The notes under the pieces: generated by a model
Databases searched by the model: none
What the model was told of the DNA's origin: nothing
Seen by the model: the letters and a program-made list of their open reading frames with translations, nothing else
Shown: in pieces, positions 14,582-23,069 of the stretch
Layout: each line of letters opens with the position of its first letter
Numbering within the stretch: position 1 is the first letter of the stretch
From: Flavobacteriales bacterium UBA2426
Lineage (GTDB): Bacteria; Bacteroidota; Bacteroidia; Flavobacteriales_F; PHOS-HE28
Length of the DNA: 34,105 bases
NCBI GenBank assembly: GCA_002342985.1
Contig: DDRC01000227.1
Span: 4,007 to 38,111 of the forward strand
Reading direction: 5' to 3'
Translations under genes and position numbers: made by a program

Positions 14582-15796
14582 TCAACGCTTCATGGCGGTG
14601 AGGGGCAGCAGGGTGATCACATGCCGCCAGGGGTAGATGGCGAGCACGAGCGCGATCACCAGCACCACCAGCGTCTGGACCAGGAAGATGCGCGGGTCCA
14701 GCACGGTGGGCATCACGGGCTCGAAGCCGTAGTCCGCATAGATCTCGGCCATGGCGCCGCTCAGGCGGATAGGCCATCGCTGCAGGGCCCACACCACCGG
14801 CCAGGCCAGCAGCACGCCAATGCCCGCGCCGATCAGCGAGAGCAGTATCGATTCGATCACCACCACCAGCGCCAGCAGGCGCCGACCCATGCCCACGGCC
14901 AGGAGCATGCCGAATTCGTAGGTGCGCTCGTGCAGCATCATCAGGATGGTGCCGAAGATGCCGAAGGCCACCACGAGGTAGAGCACGCCGAGGATGATGC
15001 TGGTGCTCACCTGGTCGCTGCGGATGTGACTGTCCACTTCGGGCATCATCTGTTTCCAGTTCATCACGCTGCGGTCCGCCGGCATCATGGTCCTGGCGAG
15101 GGCCTCCGCGTGCTCCATGGCGCCGGGATCGTCCAGGGCCAGGGCCCAGGTGGTGACCATGCCGGGCGTGGAGAGCAGCTCCTGCGCAATCCCAAGCGGC
15201 AGGTATACCAGTCCGTCGTTCAGCTGCGGCGAGCCGAAGTGTGCGATGCCGCGCACGGGGTACTTGCCGGCGGCCATGCTGCCGTGGTAGCCCTGTCCCA
15301 GTAGCACCACCGTATCGCCCACGTCCACCGCCAGGCGGCGGGCCAGCCCTTCGGCGAGCACCACGGCGGGCTCCCCGTTGCGTACCGGGCCAACGCGAAC
15401 GATGCGGTCGTCGAGCTTCATCAGGTGCTGTTCGCGTTCGGAGTCCACGCCCATCACCATCGCACCGCGGGTCAGCGTGTCGGCGCTCACGAGCATGAAG
15501 GTCTCCAGCCGGGGCACCACGGCCGCCACGCCATCGATCCCTTCGAGCTGTTCCTTCAGCACAGGATCATCCGTCATCAGCAGCTCCAGTGAGGGCTCGT
15601 CCCAATAGCCGGTGGCGTGCACCTGGATGTGGCCGCTGTAGCCGCCCACCACGCTGTCGATCAGCTGCCCGAAGGTGCCCTTCACCAGCGCCTGCGTCAC
15701 CACGGCCAGCAGCACGGCGAAGGTCACCGAGCTGGTGGTGATGAGCGTGCGCCGCTTGTTGCGCCAGAGGTTCCGCCAGATGAGCTTGCCGATCAT
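14582..15796 (-). CDS. FtsX/LolE-like ABC permease (first of pair)
   Basis: A 404-residue inner-membrane permease, paralogous in layout to the next gene: N-terminal IGKLIWRNLWRNKRRTLITT, one helix, a periplasmic domain of about 220 residues, and three C-terminal helices (VLYLVVAFGIFGTILMMLHE, ERTYEFGMLLAVGMGRRLLA coupling segment, VLVIALVLAIYPWRHV). Start at 15796 is chosen because MIGKLIWRN is the family start; the upstream ATG at 15844 would add residues encoded by the GATCAGA repeat tract. With its partner permease and the LolD-like ATPase it forms an extractor-type ABC transporter. The substrate is unknown; neighbours (a LolA-like carrier and an outer-membrane barrel) suggest a lipid or lipoprotein. 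Confidence 0.93.
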   Translation of the reverse strand: MIGKLIWRNLWRNKRRTLITTSSVTFAVLLAVVTQALVKGTFGQLIDSVVGGYSGHIQVHATGYWDEPSLELLMTDDPVLKEQLEGIDGVAAVVPRLETFMLVSADTLTRGAMVMGVDSEREQHLMKLDDRIVRVGPVRNGEPAVVLAEGLARRLAVDVGDTVVLLGQGYHGSMAAGKYPVRGIAHFGSPQLNDGLVYLPLGIAQELLSTPGMVTTWALALDDPGAMEHAEALARTMMPADRSVMNWKQMMPEVDSHIRSDQVSTSIILGVLYLVVAFGIFGTILMMLHERTYEFGMLLAVGMGRRLLALVVVIESILLSLIGAGIGVLLAWPVVWALQRWPIRLSGAMAEIYADYGFEPVMPTVLDPRIFLVQTLVVLVIALVLAIYPWRHVITLLPLTAMKR

Positions 15797-15932
15797 GTCG
15801 ATCAGATGATCAGAAAATGAGATGATCAGAAAATTGGATGTCACCTTCTCGCATCGTGATCCGTCTTTGGCTTTCGCAATTGTGCTATTTCCATCATCTG
15901 ATCATCTGATCCTCTCCTTTTCTGATCGGCCT
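15797..15932. repeat. GATCAGA / TCTGATC repeat array
   Basis: An AT-rich spacer with three GATCAGA units (starts 15800, 15808, 15824) and, about 75 bp on, three TCTGATC units (starts 15897, 15905, 15921). The two sets have identical internal spacing (8 then 16 bp) but opposite orientation, so the transcript can fold into a long hairpin. It lies between the LolA-like gene and the first permease, within what is otherwise one operon. Confidence 0.7.
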
Positions 15933-16679
15933 TCACCGCACCCGCGTGATGTTCTGCGTGGTGAAGAAGCCCGGCGGGATGGGTTGGTCGAAGGTGATGC
16001 TGCGGTAATGGATTACGGTCTTCTGTCCGGGCTTGTCCGCAGGGAGCATCTCCATGCGGGTGGGCAGCAGGCGGCCGCCGAGCAGCTGCACTTCGCCGGC
16101 TACCATGGTGTTCACCAGCTCGTCGTATTCGTCGTAGTACTCCGCGCGCAGCATCAGGTGGTCCTTCCTGTCGATCCACAAGCGCACCTCGCCCCACACC
16201 ACCGCCGCTTCCGGCTTGGGCTTCATGATCACCTTGTGGCAGGCGCGGCCCTCGATGGTGCTGTCGCCGGCCAGCGTGTGCGTGTAGTCCTCCACGATGC
16301 TGCTCTCCTTCACCAGGTCGTCGTTGGTGAAGTCGGTACCCATCCAGCTCTGGCTCATCATGCTCGGCGGCATCTTGATGGTGCGCTCCACGCTGGGGAT
16401 CCAGTTCCACACCTCCTTGCCGCGCTTCAGGTACACGATGCCTTTCTCCTTGGCGGGGGCGGTGATCAGCACCAGCGCGTTGTCGTTGCCCTCGCTCCAG
16501 GTCTTCATGCTCATCTCGCGCTGCCAGGTGGGCCGCACCACGGTCATCGTCATCTCGGCCTGGCTGGTGGTGCCGCGCGCATGCTCGTCGGCCTTGCGCA
16601 CGATGTCCGTGGCGTCGGTCTGGGCGGTGGTGGTGGCCGCGAACAGCCAGGCCAGCGTGGTCAGGAGATGTGGGCGCAT
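15933..16679 (-). CDS. LolA-like outer membrane lipoprotein-sorting protein
   Basis: A 248-residue periplasmic protein of the 'outer membrane lipoprotein-sorting protein' family (PF17131-like), related in fold to LolA/LolB. A signal peptide (MRPHLLTTLAWLFAATTTAQ) precedes a single domain of about 225 residues. Typical family segments are EMTMTVVRPTWQREMSMKTW, KGIVYLKRGKEVWNWIPS, WMGTDFTNDDLV, SYLxR-like CHKVIMKPKP and the ending QPIPPGFFTTQNITRV. Such proteins bind acyl chains in a half-barrel and ferry them across the periplasm. The gene is first in the cassette with two LolE-like permeases, a LolD-like ATPase and a barrel. The start at 16679 is preferred to 16706 because it immediately precedes the signal peptide. 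The P-type ATPase gene ends 54 bp upstream on the same strand. Confidence 0.9.
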   Translation of the reverse strand: MRPHLLTTLAWLFAATTTAQTDATDIVRKADEHARGTTSQAEMTMTVVRPTWQREMSMKTWSEGNDNALVLITAPAKEKGIVYLKRGKEVWNWIPSVERTIKMPPSMMSQSWMGTDFTNDDLVKESSIVEDYTHTLAGDSTIEGRACHKVIMKPKPEAAVVWGEVRLWIDRKDHLMLRAEYYDEYDELVNTMVAGEVQLLGGRLLPTRMEMLPADKPGQKTVIHYRSITFDQPIPPGFFTTQNITRVR

Positions 16680-16733
16680 CGGGTACATCAAGTACAAGGT
16701 CGGCATCCTGTTCCGGATGGCGATTGACGTCCA

Positions 16734-19256
16734 TCACATCGATGATGGACCGGCTATGGACTTCTTCCGCTTCCACGCCTTCACCCCTTCATACCACAGC
16801 ACGCTGGCCAGGCCGGCGCCGGTGGCGAGGGCGAGCAACGCTGCGCTGGGCGAGGCCAGGTGGAAGAAGTCGCGCAGCACCGGCAGGTAGAGGAGCAGGA
16901 TGAGCAGGGCCGCCGTGCCAAGCACGATGCCGCGCAGCAGCATGTTCCGGTAGGCGATGGTGGACAGGATGGAGTGCTCGAACGAACGGTTGACCAGCGT
17001 GAGGGCGATGTTGGCCACCACCAGCGCGGTGAAGGCGAGGGTGCGCGTCATGTCCTCGCCGAGCTCCTGCACCACGGCGTAGTGGTAGCAGCCCAGCACG
17101 CCCGCGGTGATCATCAGCCCCTGGGCGAGGCTGGTGCGCAGTTCGGTCCAGGAGAGGAACGTGAGGTCCATGCGGCGCGGACGGCGCTGCATGCTGCCGG
17201 ATTCCAGCGGTTCGCTCTCGTAGGCGACGCTGCACGTGGGGCCCATGAGCAGTTCCAGGAAGATGACATGCACCGGCGTGAAGATGTTGGGGTAGAGCCA
17301 GCCGAGCAGCAGCGGCAGGGCCACGGTGAGGATGATGGGGATGTGGATGCTGATGATGTACTGGATGGCCTTCTTGAGGTTGCCATAGATGCGGCGGCCC
17401 TGTGCCACGGCGTCCACCATGCGGCCCAGGTCATCGTCCAGCAGCACCAGGGCAGCGGCCTCCTTGGCCAGTTCGCTGCCGCGCTTGCCCATGGCGATGC
17501 CGATGTGGGCGGCCTTGAGCGCGGGACCGTCGTTGACGCCATCGCCGGTCATGGCCACCACCTCGCCCTGGGTCTTCAGCGCCTTCACCACGCGCAACTT
17601 GGCCTCGGGGAACATGCGGGTGAAGAGGTTGCTGCTGCGCACGGTGGTGGCGAGCGCGGCATCGTCCATGGCCTGCACAGCATCGCCGCTGATGGGTGTG
17701 CCGGCGATGGCGAAGCCCACCTGCCGCGCGATGGCGGTGGCGGTGACGGGGTTGTCGCCGGTGATGATGAGGGTGCGGATGCCGGCCTGCTGGAAGCTCT
17801 GGAACACGCTGCCGATGTTCTTCTTCGGAGGATCCTCGAAGGCCACCAAACCCAGGTAGCGGAAGGTGAGGTGCTGCTGCTCGGCGGGCCAGGCGTCGCC
17901 GCTGTGGGTGGTCTCGCCCACGGCGAGCACGCGGTAGCCTTGGGCGGCGAGGGCCTCCACCTGGTGCATCACGTTGGCGCGCGTGGTGGCGGGCAGGTCG
18001 CTGCAGGCGAGGATGGCCTCGGGGGCGCCTTTGGCGGCGATGATGCGTTCGCCGCTGTCGTTGGCGAAGACGTGCGTCATCATGGGGGGCTTACCGCTGA
18101 GGGGGTACTCATGCACCATGCGGAAGGCAGGGCGGCGGTCGTGGGTGCTGTGGCGCGCGTAGGCGGCATGGAGCGCGGTCTCCATGGGGTCGAAGGGCAC
18201 GGGCTCGCTGGCCCACATGGCGGTGGCGAGCAGGTGCAGGGCCTCGGGACTGTCCCAGCGGTCGGGGGGGCGGGCGGCGTCCTCGTCGCGGAGCTGCATC
18301 GCCACGAGCTCCATGCGGTTCTCGGTGATGGTGCCGGTCTTGTCGGCGCAGATGACGGTGGCGGCGCCGAGGGTCTCCACGGTCTTGGACTGCTTCACCA
18401 GCACGCCCAGCCGCATCATGCGCCAGGCGCCCAGGGCCATGAAGGTGGTGAAGGCCACGGGAATCTCCTCGGGCAGGATGCTCATGGCCAGGGTGAGGCC
18501 CTTGAGCAGGCTGTCCAGCCAGTCGCGCGAGGCGATGAAGTTGAGGCCCCACACGAGCAGGAAGAAGGCCGCGCCCACGATGGCCATGTTGCGGACGAAG
18601 CGCTGGATCTGGCGTTCCAGGGGGGAGCGCCCTTCCTCGATGGTGGCGAGCGATCGACCGATGCGCCCGATCTCGGTGGCGGGGCCCACGGCGGTGACGC
18701 GCACCACGGCGAGCCCGCCCACGGCCTGCGTGCCGCGGTACACGCGCCCGGGCTTGTCGGCGCTCACTTCCTTGAGCACGCTGAAGGCCTCGCCGGTGAG
18801 GATGGATTCGTTCACCGAGAAGTCGTTGGCGTGCACCACCTGCCCGTCGGCGGGCACGAGCTCGCCTTCGTTCACCACCACGTGGTCGCCCAGCACGAGC
18901 TCCTCGGTGGGCAGTTCCACCACGGTGTTGTCGCGGATGGCCCTGGCCTTGGGATGGCTGAACTGCGCGAGGGCCTCCAGGGCCTTGCGGCTCCGCTGGT
19001 CCTGGTAGAGGGAGATGGCGCTGATGAGCACGATGGCGCCGAGCATGAAGAAGGCCTCGCTGAACTCGCCGAGGATGAAGTAGATGGTGGCCGCCGCGAG
19101 CAGCAGCAGGAACATGGGCTCGGTGACGGCGGTGCGCAGCGCCGTCCAGAAGCCGCCACCGCTGTGCCCGTTGAGGGCGTTGGTGCCATGCGCCGCGCGG
19201 GCCGCTTCCACCTCTGTGGGGGGAAGGCCGGTGAACGGGAAGGGATTGCTGGACAA
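16734..19256 (-). CDS. Cation-translocating P-type ATPase (P2-like, specificity unknown)
   Basis: An 840-residue inner-membrane pump. It has an N-terminal cation-ATPase segment (GLPPTEVEAARAAHGTNALN), the actuator loop with LTGEAF in place of TGES, phosphorylation Asp305 in DKTGTITEN, the hinge MTGDGVNDGPALKAAHIGIA, and about ten membrane helices. In helix M4 the cation-site motif is PEEIP, not the SERCA PEGLP, and in M6 the NxxTDxxP motif of Ca2+ pumps is replaced by LELLMGPTCSVAYESEP. The ion is therefore uncertain; this subgroup is common and uncharacterised in Bacteroidota as far as I know. The start is TTG at 19256, with a TATCTTCC -7-like element 18 nt upstream. It may be co-transcribed with the Lol-like cassette 54 bp downstream, though the functions look unrelated. 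Confidence 0.9.
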   Translation of the reverse strand: MSSNPFPFTGLPPTEVEAARAAHGTNALNGHSGGGFWTALRTAVTEPMFLLLLAAATIYFILGEFSEAFFMLGAIVLISAISLYQDQRSRKALEALAQFSHPKARAIRDNTVVELPTEELVLGDHVVVNEGELVPADGQVVHANDFSVNESILTGEAFSVLKEVSADKPGRVYRGTQAVGGLAVVRVTAVGPATEIGRIGRSLATIEEGRSPLERQIQRFVRNMAIVGAAFFLLVWGLNFIASRDWLDSLLKGLTLAMSILPEEIPVAFTTFMALGAWRMMRLGVLVKQSKTVETLGAATVICADKTGTITENRMELVAMQLRDEDAARPPDRWDSPEALHLLATAMWASEPVPFDPMETALHAAYARHSTHDRRPAFRMVHEYPLSGKPPMMTHVFANDSGERIIAAKGAPEAILACSDLPATTRANVMHQVEALAAQGYRVLAVGETTHSGDAWPAEQQHLTFRYLGLVAFEDPPKKNIGSVFQSFQQAGIRTLIITGDNPVTATAIARQVGFAIAGTPISGDAVQAMDDAALATTVRSSNLFTRMFPEAKLRVVKALKTQGEVVAMTGDGVNDGPALKAAHIGIAMGKRGSELAKEAAALVLLDDDLGRMVDAVAQGRRIYGNLKKAIQYIISIHIPIILTVALPLLLGWLYPNIFTPVHVIFLELLMGPTCSVAYESEPLESGSMQRRPRRMDLTFLSWTELRTSLAQGLMITAGVLGCYHYAVVQELGEDMTRTLAFTALVVANIALTLVNRSFEHSILSTIAYRNMLLRGIVLGTAALLILLLYLPVLRDFFHLASPSAALLALATGAGLASVLWYEGVKAWKRKKSIAGPSSM

Positions 19257-19274
19257 GCCGATGGGGAGGGGAGT

Positions 19275-19282
19275 GGAAGATA
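19275..19282 (-). promoter_or_regulatory. -7-like element of the P-type ATPase gene
   Basis: The minus strand reads TATCTTCC, 18 nt before the TTG start codon. It matches four of the six fixed positions' core TA..TT and is a weak to moderate candidate. Confidence 0.3.
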
Positions 19283-19369
19283 GATCCTAGGTCCGCACCG
19301 GATGTCCTGACACCGGTCGGCACCCGCGCGGCGGAATCCCACGACCTTGCTTTGAGCTTCCATAAGGTC

Positions 19370-19850
19370 ATGGTCAAGCGGATCCTTCTCATCGCCTTCC
19401 GGCTCTTCCTGGTGGCGTGGTTCATCCGGCCGGATCGGTGGGTGCCCGGCGTTGATGCCGCCAACGACATGCTGGCCGTCACCGGCGCACATCCTGCAGC
19501 TGGTGATCGGCGCCTGCCACGACAGCCACAGCTGCCGGACCGCCTTTCCGTGGTACGGCAGCGTGGCGTCTGTGAACTTCATCATGCACGACCGCATCAG
19601 CGAAGGGCGCGAGGTGCTGAACTTCTCGTTGTGGGATAAGCATGCCGGCAGCGAGGTCGCCTCTGAGTGCGGCGGGGAGATACAGGAAGGTGAGATGCCT
19701 CCGGGCTACTGCCGCTCCATGCACAGCCATAGCGACTTGGATACGGCCCTTGGGAAGGGGCTCATCGCATGGTGCAATGGCACGGGTGCCGCTGGTGAGG
19801 GCAGCGTGGATGCGCATGGCCATGAGGAAGAAGCCCGTGAGGCGCTCTGA
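19370..19850 (+). pseudogene. Frameshifted paralogue of the haem-binding-domain gene
   Basis: The 5' part (from ATG 19370) encodes MVKRILLIAFRLFLVAWFIR and PDRWVPGVDAANDMLAVTGA, a membrane anchor like that of the gene at 8350. At about 19489 the frame shifts. Aligned with the intact gene, where that has CCGCAGGAC between GCA and ATC, this copy has a single C, a net 8-nt deletion. The rest continues in the next frame: LQLVIGACHDSHSCRTAFPW, INxx-like RISEGREVLNFSLWD and GEMPPGYCRSMHSH. The haem motif CxxCH is also lost (CHDSH: second Cys to Ser), so even a frame-corrected product could not bind haem in the usual way. A dead duplicate, divergent from the P-type ATPase gene. Confidence 0.85.
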
Positions 19851-19952
19851 TCGGCAGCGGAGCGGCCGGCCGGCTGCAGCCGAATGACGCGTATGCCTGC
19901 CGCAGATCCGTGTGTGCGTTGAGGTGTCGGCGTGCCTCGCATCTTTAGCGCC

Positions 19953-21224
19953 GTGCAGCCCGGCTCCGCGCATCCTCAACGCATCGTCGTCATCGGCGGC
20001 GGTGCGGCGGGTTTCATGGCCGCCATCAGCGCCAAGGCGCACCGGCCCGATGCCGATGTGCAGGTGCTGGAGAAGAGCGACAAGGTGCTGGCCAAGGTGC
20101 GCGTCAGCGGCGGAGGGCGATGCAACGTCACGCACGACTGCTCCGAGCCGCGCAAGCTGGCCCGCCATTATCCGCGCGGCGAGGCATTCCTGCGCAAGGT
20201 GTTCGCGCAATGGGGCCAGCCCGAGGCCGTGCGGTGGTTCGCGCGGCACGGCGTGCGGTTGAAGGCCGAGCACGATGGTCGCATGTTCCCCGTCACCGAC
20301 GATTCGCGGACCGTGATCGATGCGCTGCAGGCGGCTGCGGAGCGGCTCGGTGTGCGCATCCGCATGCACTGCCCGGTATCGCGCCTGGAGCGCGCGGACG
20401 GCACCTGGCGACTCGCGACGCCCCTGGGTGACTTGCAGGTGCATCGCGTGGTGGTGGCCACAGGCGGCTCACCCAAAGCGGAAGGACTGGAGTGGCTGCG
20501 TGCGCTCGGCCTGGAAGTGGTCGCCCCCGTGCCCTCGCTCTTCACCTTCAACCTGCCCGGTGAAGGCATCCGCGACCTGATGGGCGTGGTGGCACCCAAC
20601 GTACGCCTGCGCATCGAAGGCACCGGGCTCGAGAGCAGCGGACCGCTGCTCATCACCCATTGGGGCTTCAGCGGACCGGCGGTGCTGCGCCTGAGCGCCT
20701 TCGGTGCACGCGTGCTGCACGGCATGGGTTACGCCTACGCCGTCCGGGTGCAGTGGCTCGGATCGGTGGGAGAGGCTCACGCGCGCGAGCAGCTGCAGGC
20801 GGAGGCTGCGGCGCATCCCAAGCGCCAACTCGCGAACGCGACGGCTTTCGGCTTGCCCGCGCGCCTTTGGACCTACCTGCTTGAGCGCGCTGACCTGGCC
20901 CCCCATAAGCCCTTGGGCGAGCTCGGCCCGCGCCTGCTCGCGCGGCTGCTCGATGTGCTCACCAATGACAGGTACGCTGCGCAGGGCAAGACCACCTTCA
21001 AGGAGGAGTTCGTTACGGCCGGCGGCGTGGCCCTCGACCAGGTGGACCCCGCTACGATGGAGAGCCGCGTGGCGTCGGGCCTCCATTTCGCAGGCGAGGT
21101 GCTCGACATCGATGGCATCACCGGCGGATTCAACTTCCAGGCCGCTTGGAGCACCGGATGGCTGGCGGGCAGGGCAGCAGCCGAGCCCCCATCGATCACT
21201 CCACCGAGCATGAGCGCAGGGTGA
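19953..21224 (+). CDS. HI0933/YhiN-family FAD-dependent oxidoreductase
   Basis: A 423-residue flavoprotein of the HI0933-like (YhiN) family, annotated as NAD(P)/FAD-dependent or BaiN-like. The N-terminal dinucleotide motif is VVIGGGAAGFMAA, followed by the family signature VRVSGGGRCNVTHD. Later features are RMFPVTDDSRTVIDAL, VVVATGG, LLITHWGFSGPAVLRLSA, and the C-terminal FAD-contacting GLHFAGEVLDIDGITGGFNF. The physiological substrate of the family is unsettled. Start: the GTG at 19953 (MQPGSAHPQR) is preferred to the in-frame GTG at 19932 because a -7-like ATCTTTAG lies between them; transcription from it would exclude the earlier codon. The 3' end overlaps the convergent DUF6544-like gene by 29 bp. 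Confidence 0.9.
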   Translation: MQPGSAHPQRIVVIGGGAAGFMAAISAKAHRPDADVQVLEKSDKVLAKVRVSGGGRCNVTHDCSEPRKLARHYPRGEAFLRKVFAQWGQPEAVRWFARHGVRLKAEHDGRMFPVTDDSRTVIDALQAAAERLGVRIRMHCPVSRLERADGTWRLATPLGDLQVHRVVVATGGSPKAEGLEWLRALGLEVVAPVPSLFTFNLPGEGIRDLMGVVAPNVRLRIEGTGLESSGPLLITHWGFSGPAVLRLSAFGARVLHGMGYAYAVRVQWLGSVGEAHAREQLQAEAAAHPKRQLANATAFGLPARLWTYLLERADLAPHKPLGELGPRLLARLLDVLTNDRYAAQGKTTFKEEFVTAGGVALDQVDPATMESRVASGLHFAGEVLDIDGITGGFNFQAAWSTGWLAGRAAAEPPSITPPSMSAG

Positions 21225-22284
21225 AGCGGCCGTAGCTGAAGGGCCCTTCGGCCAGGTGCCAAATGGCTTCGCCATAGCCGGGAACCAGCCGCCCGTTCAC
21301 ATGCCGGTGCTTGCTGCATGGCGTGGTGAAGCGCAACGGCTCCATCCGGCCATCGGGCATCAGGCAGTACCGGTCGTCGCTGATGAAATCCACCAATCGT
21401 CCCTCTTCATCGATCACCAGCTCCGCGGAAACGGAGCGGGCGCCGTGCGTGAAGGTCACCCGTGCGCGGTCGTCGGCGATGGGCGTCCAGGACATGCGGG
21501 GGTCGACGAGCGCGCCGGGGGCGAACAGGCAGAGGTCATTCAGCCAGGTCACGGTTTCCGAGGCGTCCATCCGGTCACCGCTGTGATCCATCACCGTAAC
21601 CAGTCCCAGCAGCTTGATGTGCATGCGGGCATGCCCTCCCGCATAGGCATGATGGCCCTTGGTGGGCAGCCCCTTCATCACCGCATCGATCCAGAAGTGG
21701 CGCGTCGGTTCGCCGAAGGTGTTCACCTGCACGCTGGTGAAGGGCATCCAAGGGCCATCTGCGCCGCGGAGCTCGCCGCTCAACTCCATCCGGAGCACGC
21801 GCGGCCGCGGCCGGCCAACGGCGCCATGGGCGCGCAACAAGCGCTGAACCGGCGGCGGTAGCCCGGTCATGTCGCTCTCCGCGACCATCCGCTGCGGCTC
21901 CGCCAGGGCGCGCTGCACCGCAGCCGAGGTGCCGTCCGCGTACCCGTTGCGCAGGCTCCAGACCGCCGCCCCCAGCACTGCAGCGAGGAGGATGGCGGCG
22001 TTGGCGTAGGTCCCGAAGCGAGCATCCGACCAATGCAGGATGATGAGCGCTTGGGAGACCGCTGCCCCGGCGGCCGCAGGCACCCACCACGTATCGCGGT
22101 GGCGGATGACCAGGGCTAGAGCTACCAGGAACAGGATAGCGGCGGCTCCCCACAGCAGTCCCTGTGCGCGGGAAACGGGCTTGGCGATGGCAGCCACCGG
22201 GCCCCAGTCCCACGCCTTTGCGAGGCCCATCAGGTGGATGGCGCCATGAACGAGCAGCAGTGCAAGGAGCAGGAAGCGGAGCAT
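21196..22284 (-). CDS. Membrane protein with C-terminal DUF6544-like domain
   Basis: A 362-residue protein. The N-terminal ~115 residues contain four hydrophobic segments (LRFLLLALLLVHGAIHLMGL; GLLWGAAAILFLVALALVI; WVPAAAGAAVSQALIIL; YANAAILLAAVLGAAVWSL). The C-terminal part (about 145-362) is a soluble domain resembling DUF6544/DUF6920 proteins: LPPPVQRLLRAHGAVG, GPWMPFTSVQVNTF, RHFWIDAVMKGLP, DASETVTWLNDLCLFAPGAL, and YCLMPDGR. These are thought to share a LolA-like fold, but no function is established. The start at 22284 is the Met directly before the first helix; 22332 is less likely. Stands alone, convergent with the flavoprotein gene. The family call is from memory of motifs and is moderately sure. 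Confidence 0.7.
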   Translation of the reverse strand: MLRFLLLALLLVHGAIHLMGLAKAWDWGPVAAIAKPVSRAQGLLWGAAAILFLVALALVIRHRDTWWVPAAAGAAVSQALIILHWSDARFGTYANAAILLAAVLGAAVWSLRNGYADGTSAAVQRALAEPQRMVAESDMTGLPPPVQRLLRAHGAVGRPRPRVLRMELSGELRGADGPWMPFTSVQVNTFGEPTRHFWIDAVMKGLPTKGHHAYAGGHARMHIKLLGLVTVMDHSGDRMDASETVTWLNDLCLFAPGALVDPRMSWTPIADDRARVTFTHGARSVSAELVIDEEGRLVDFISDDRYCLMPDGRMEPLRFTTPCSKHRHVNGRLVPGYGEAIWHLAEGPFSYGRFTLRSCSVE

Positions 22285-22341
22285 GGCGTCGACGGCTGCC
22301 CCAAGGTTAGCGGATGCGGCGGGTCGCAGCACCGAGCATCC

Positions 22342-23067
22342 TCACCCGCGCACCACCTTGAAGGGCAGCTGGAATACCACCGGCACGGGACGGCCGTTCT
22401 GCGTGGCGGGCATCAGGGGAGGCAGCGCGCGGATCACGCGCTCGATCTCGGCCTGCACCGCAGGGCTGGGCTTGGGCACGCAGAGCACACGGCCGATGCG
22501 CCCTTCGGCATCAATCTCGATGGAGACGGTGGTGCGCTCCTCGCGGCGCATCTCGTCGGGCACCTGGAAATTGCGCTTCAGATGGCGTTCGATGAGCTCT
22601 TCCGTGCAGTCATCGAGCGCGGTGCGGTCACGGCCTAGGCAGCTACGGAAGTAGGGGCGCTGCTCCACGCCATCCCAAGGCATGGGGCCAGGGTCCACCG
22701 TTTCGGGAGGCGCGGGCCCGATCGGGTGGGGCACAATGGGACCGGGATCCGGCGGACCGGGATCCGGCCCCGGGTCTGGAACGGGCCCGGGCTCAGGTGC
22801 GGGCTCCGGCCCGGGCACGATGGGTCCGGCGCTGCGCTTGGCCGCCGCAGGCTGGGCGGCGGCCCGCTTCTCCAGGATCACCACGGGCGGGTATTCCAGT
22901 TCGTCCATGGGCGGCAGCGGATCGCCCGGAAGCGGCAGTGCGGCACCGGCCGTGGTGCGCCACTCGAAGGCCACCAGCGCGAAGGAGAGGGAGATGAGCA
23001 GGCCCGCGAGGAATCGGCGGCCATGGCCGGCGGAGGCGGCGCGCCAAGGATGGAGGGCGGCATGCAT
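22342..23067 (-). CDS. TonB-like energy-transducing protein
   Basis: A 241-residue protein with TonB architecture: a short cytoplasmic start, one membrane helix (FLAGLLISLSFALVAFEW, about 19-36), a periplasmic spacer extremely rich in Pro, Gly, Asp and Glu (repeats of P-D-P-G-P, about 80-125), and a C-terminal TonB-type domain (about 150-241) with NFQVPDEMRREERTTVSIEI, GRIGRVLCVPKPSPAVQAEI and PVPVVFQLPFKVV. It would couple the inner-membrane proton gradient to outer-membrane receptors. It is the last gene after the two-component pair; the 41-bp gap contains a perfect inverted repeat ending 3 nt before the start codon, so it may be separately regulated. No ExbB/ExbD genes are adjacent. Confidence 0.85.
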   Translation of the reverse strand: MHAALHPWRAASAGHGRRFLAGLLISLSFALVAFEWRTTAGAALPLPGDPLPPMDELEYPPVVILEKRAAAQPAAAKRSAGPIVPGPEPAPEPGPVPDPGPDPGPPDPGPIVPHPIGPAPPETVDPGPMPWDGVEQRPYFRSCLGRDRTALDDCTEELIERHLKRNFQVPDEMRREERTTVSIEIDAEGRIGRVLCVPKPSPAVQAEIERVIRALPPLMPATQNGRPVPVVFQLPFKVVRG

Positions 23068-23069
23068 GG

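Noticed and set aside
16860..19283. 807-codon plus-strand frame opposite the P-type ATPase
   Set aside because: Low-complexity His/Gly/Ala/Val protein mirroring the ATPase codons; no independent evidence.
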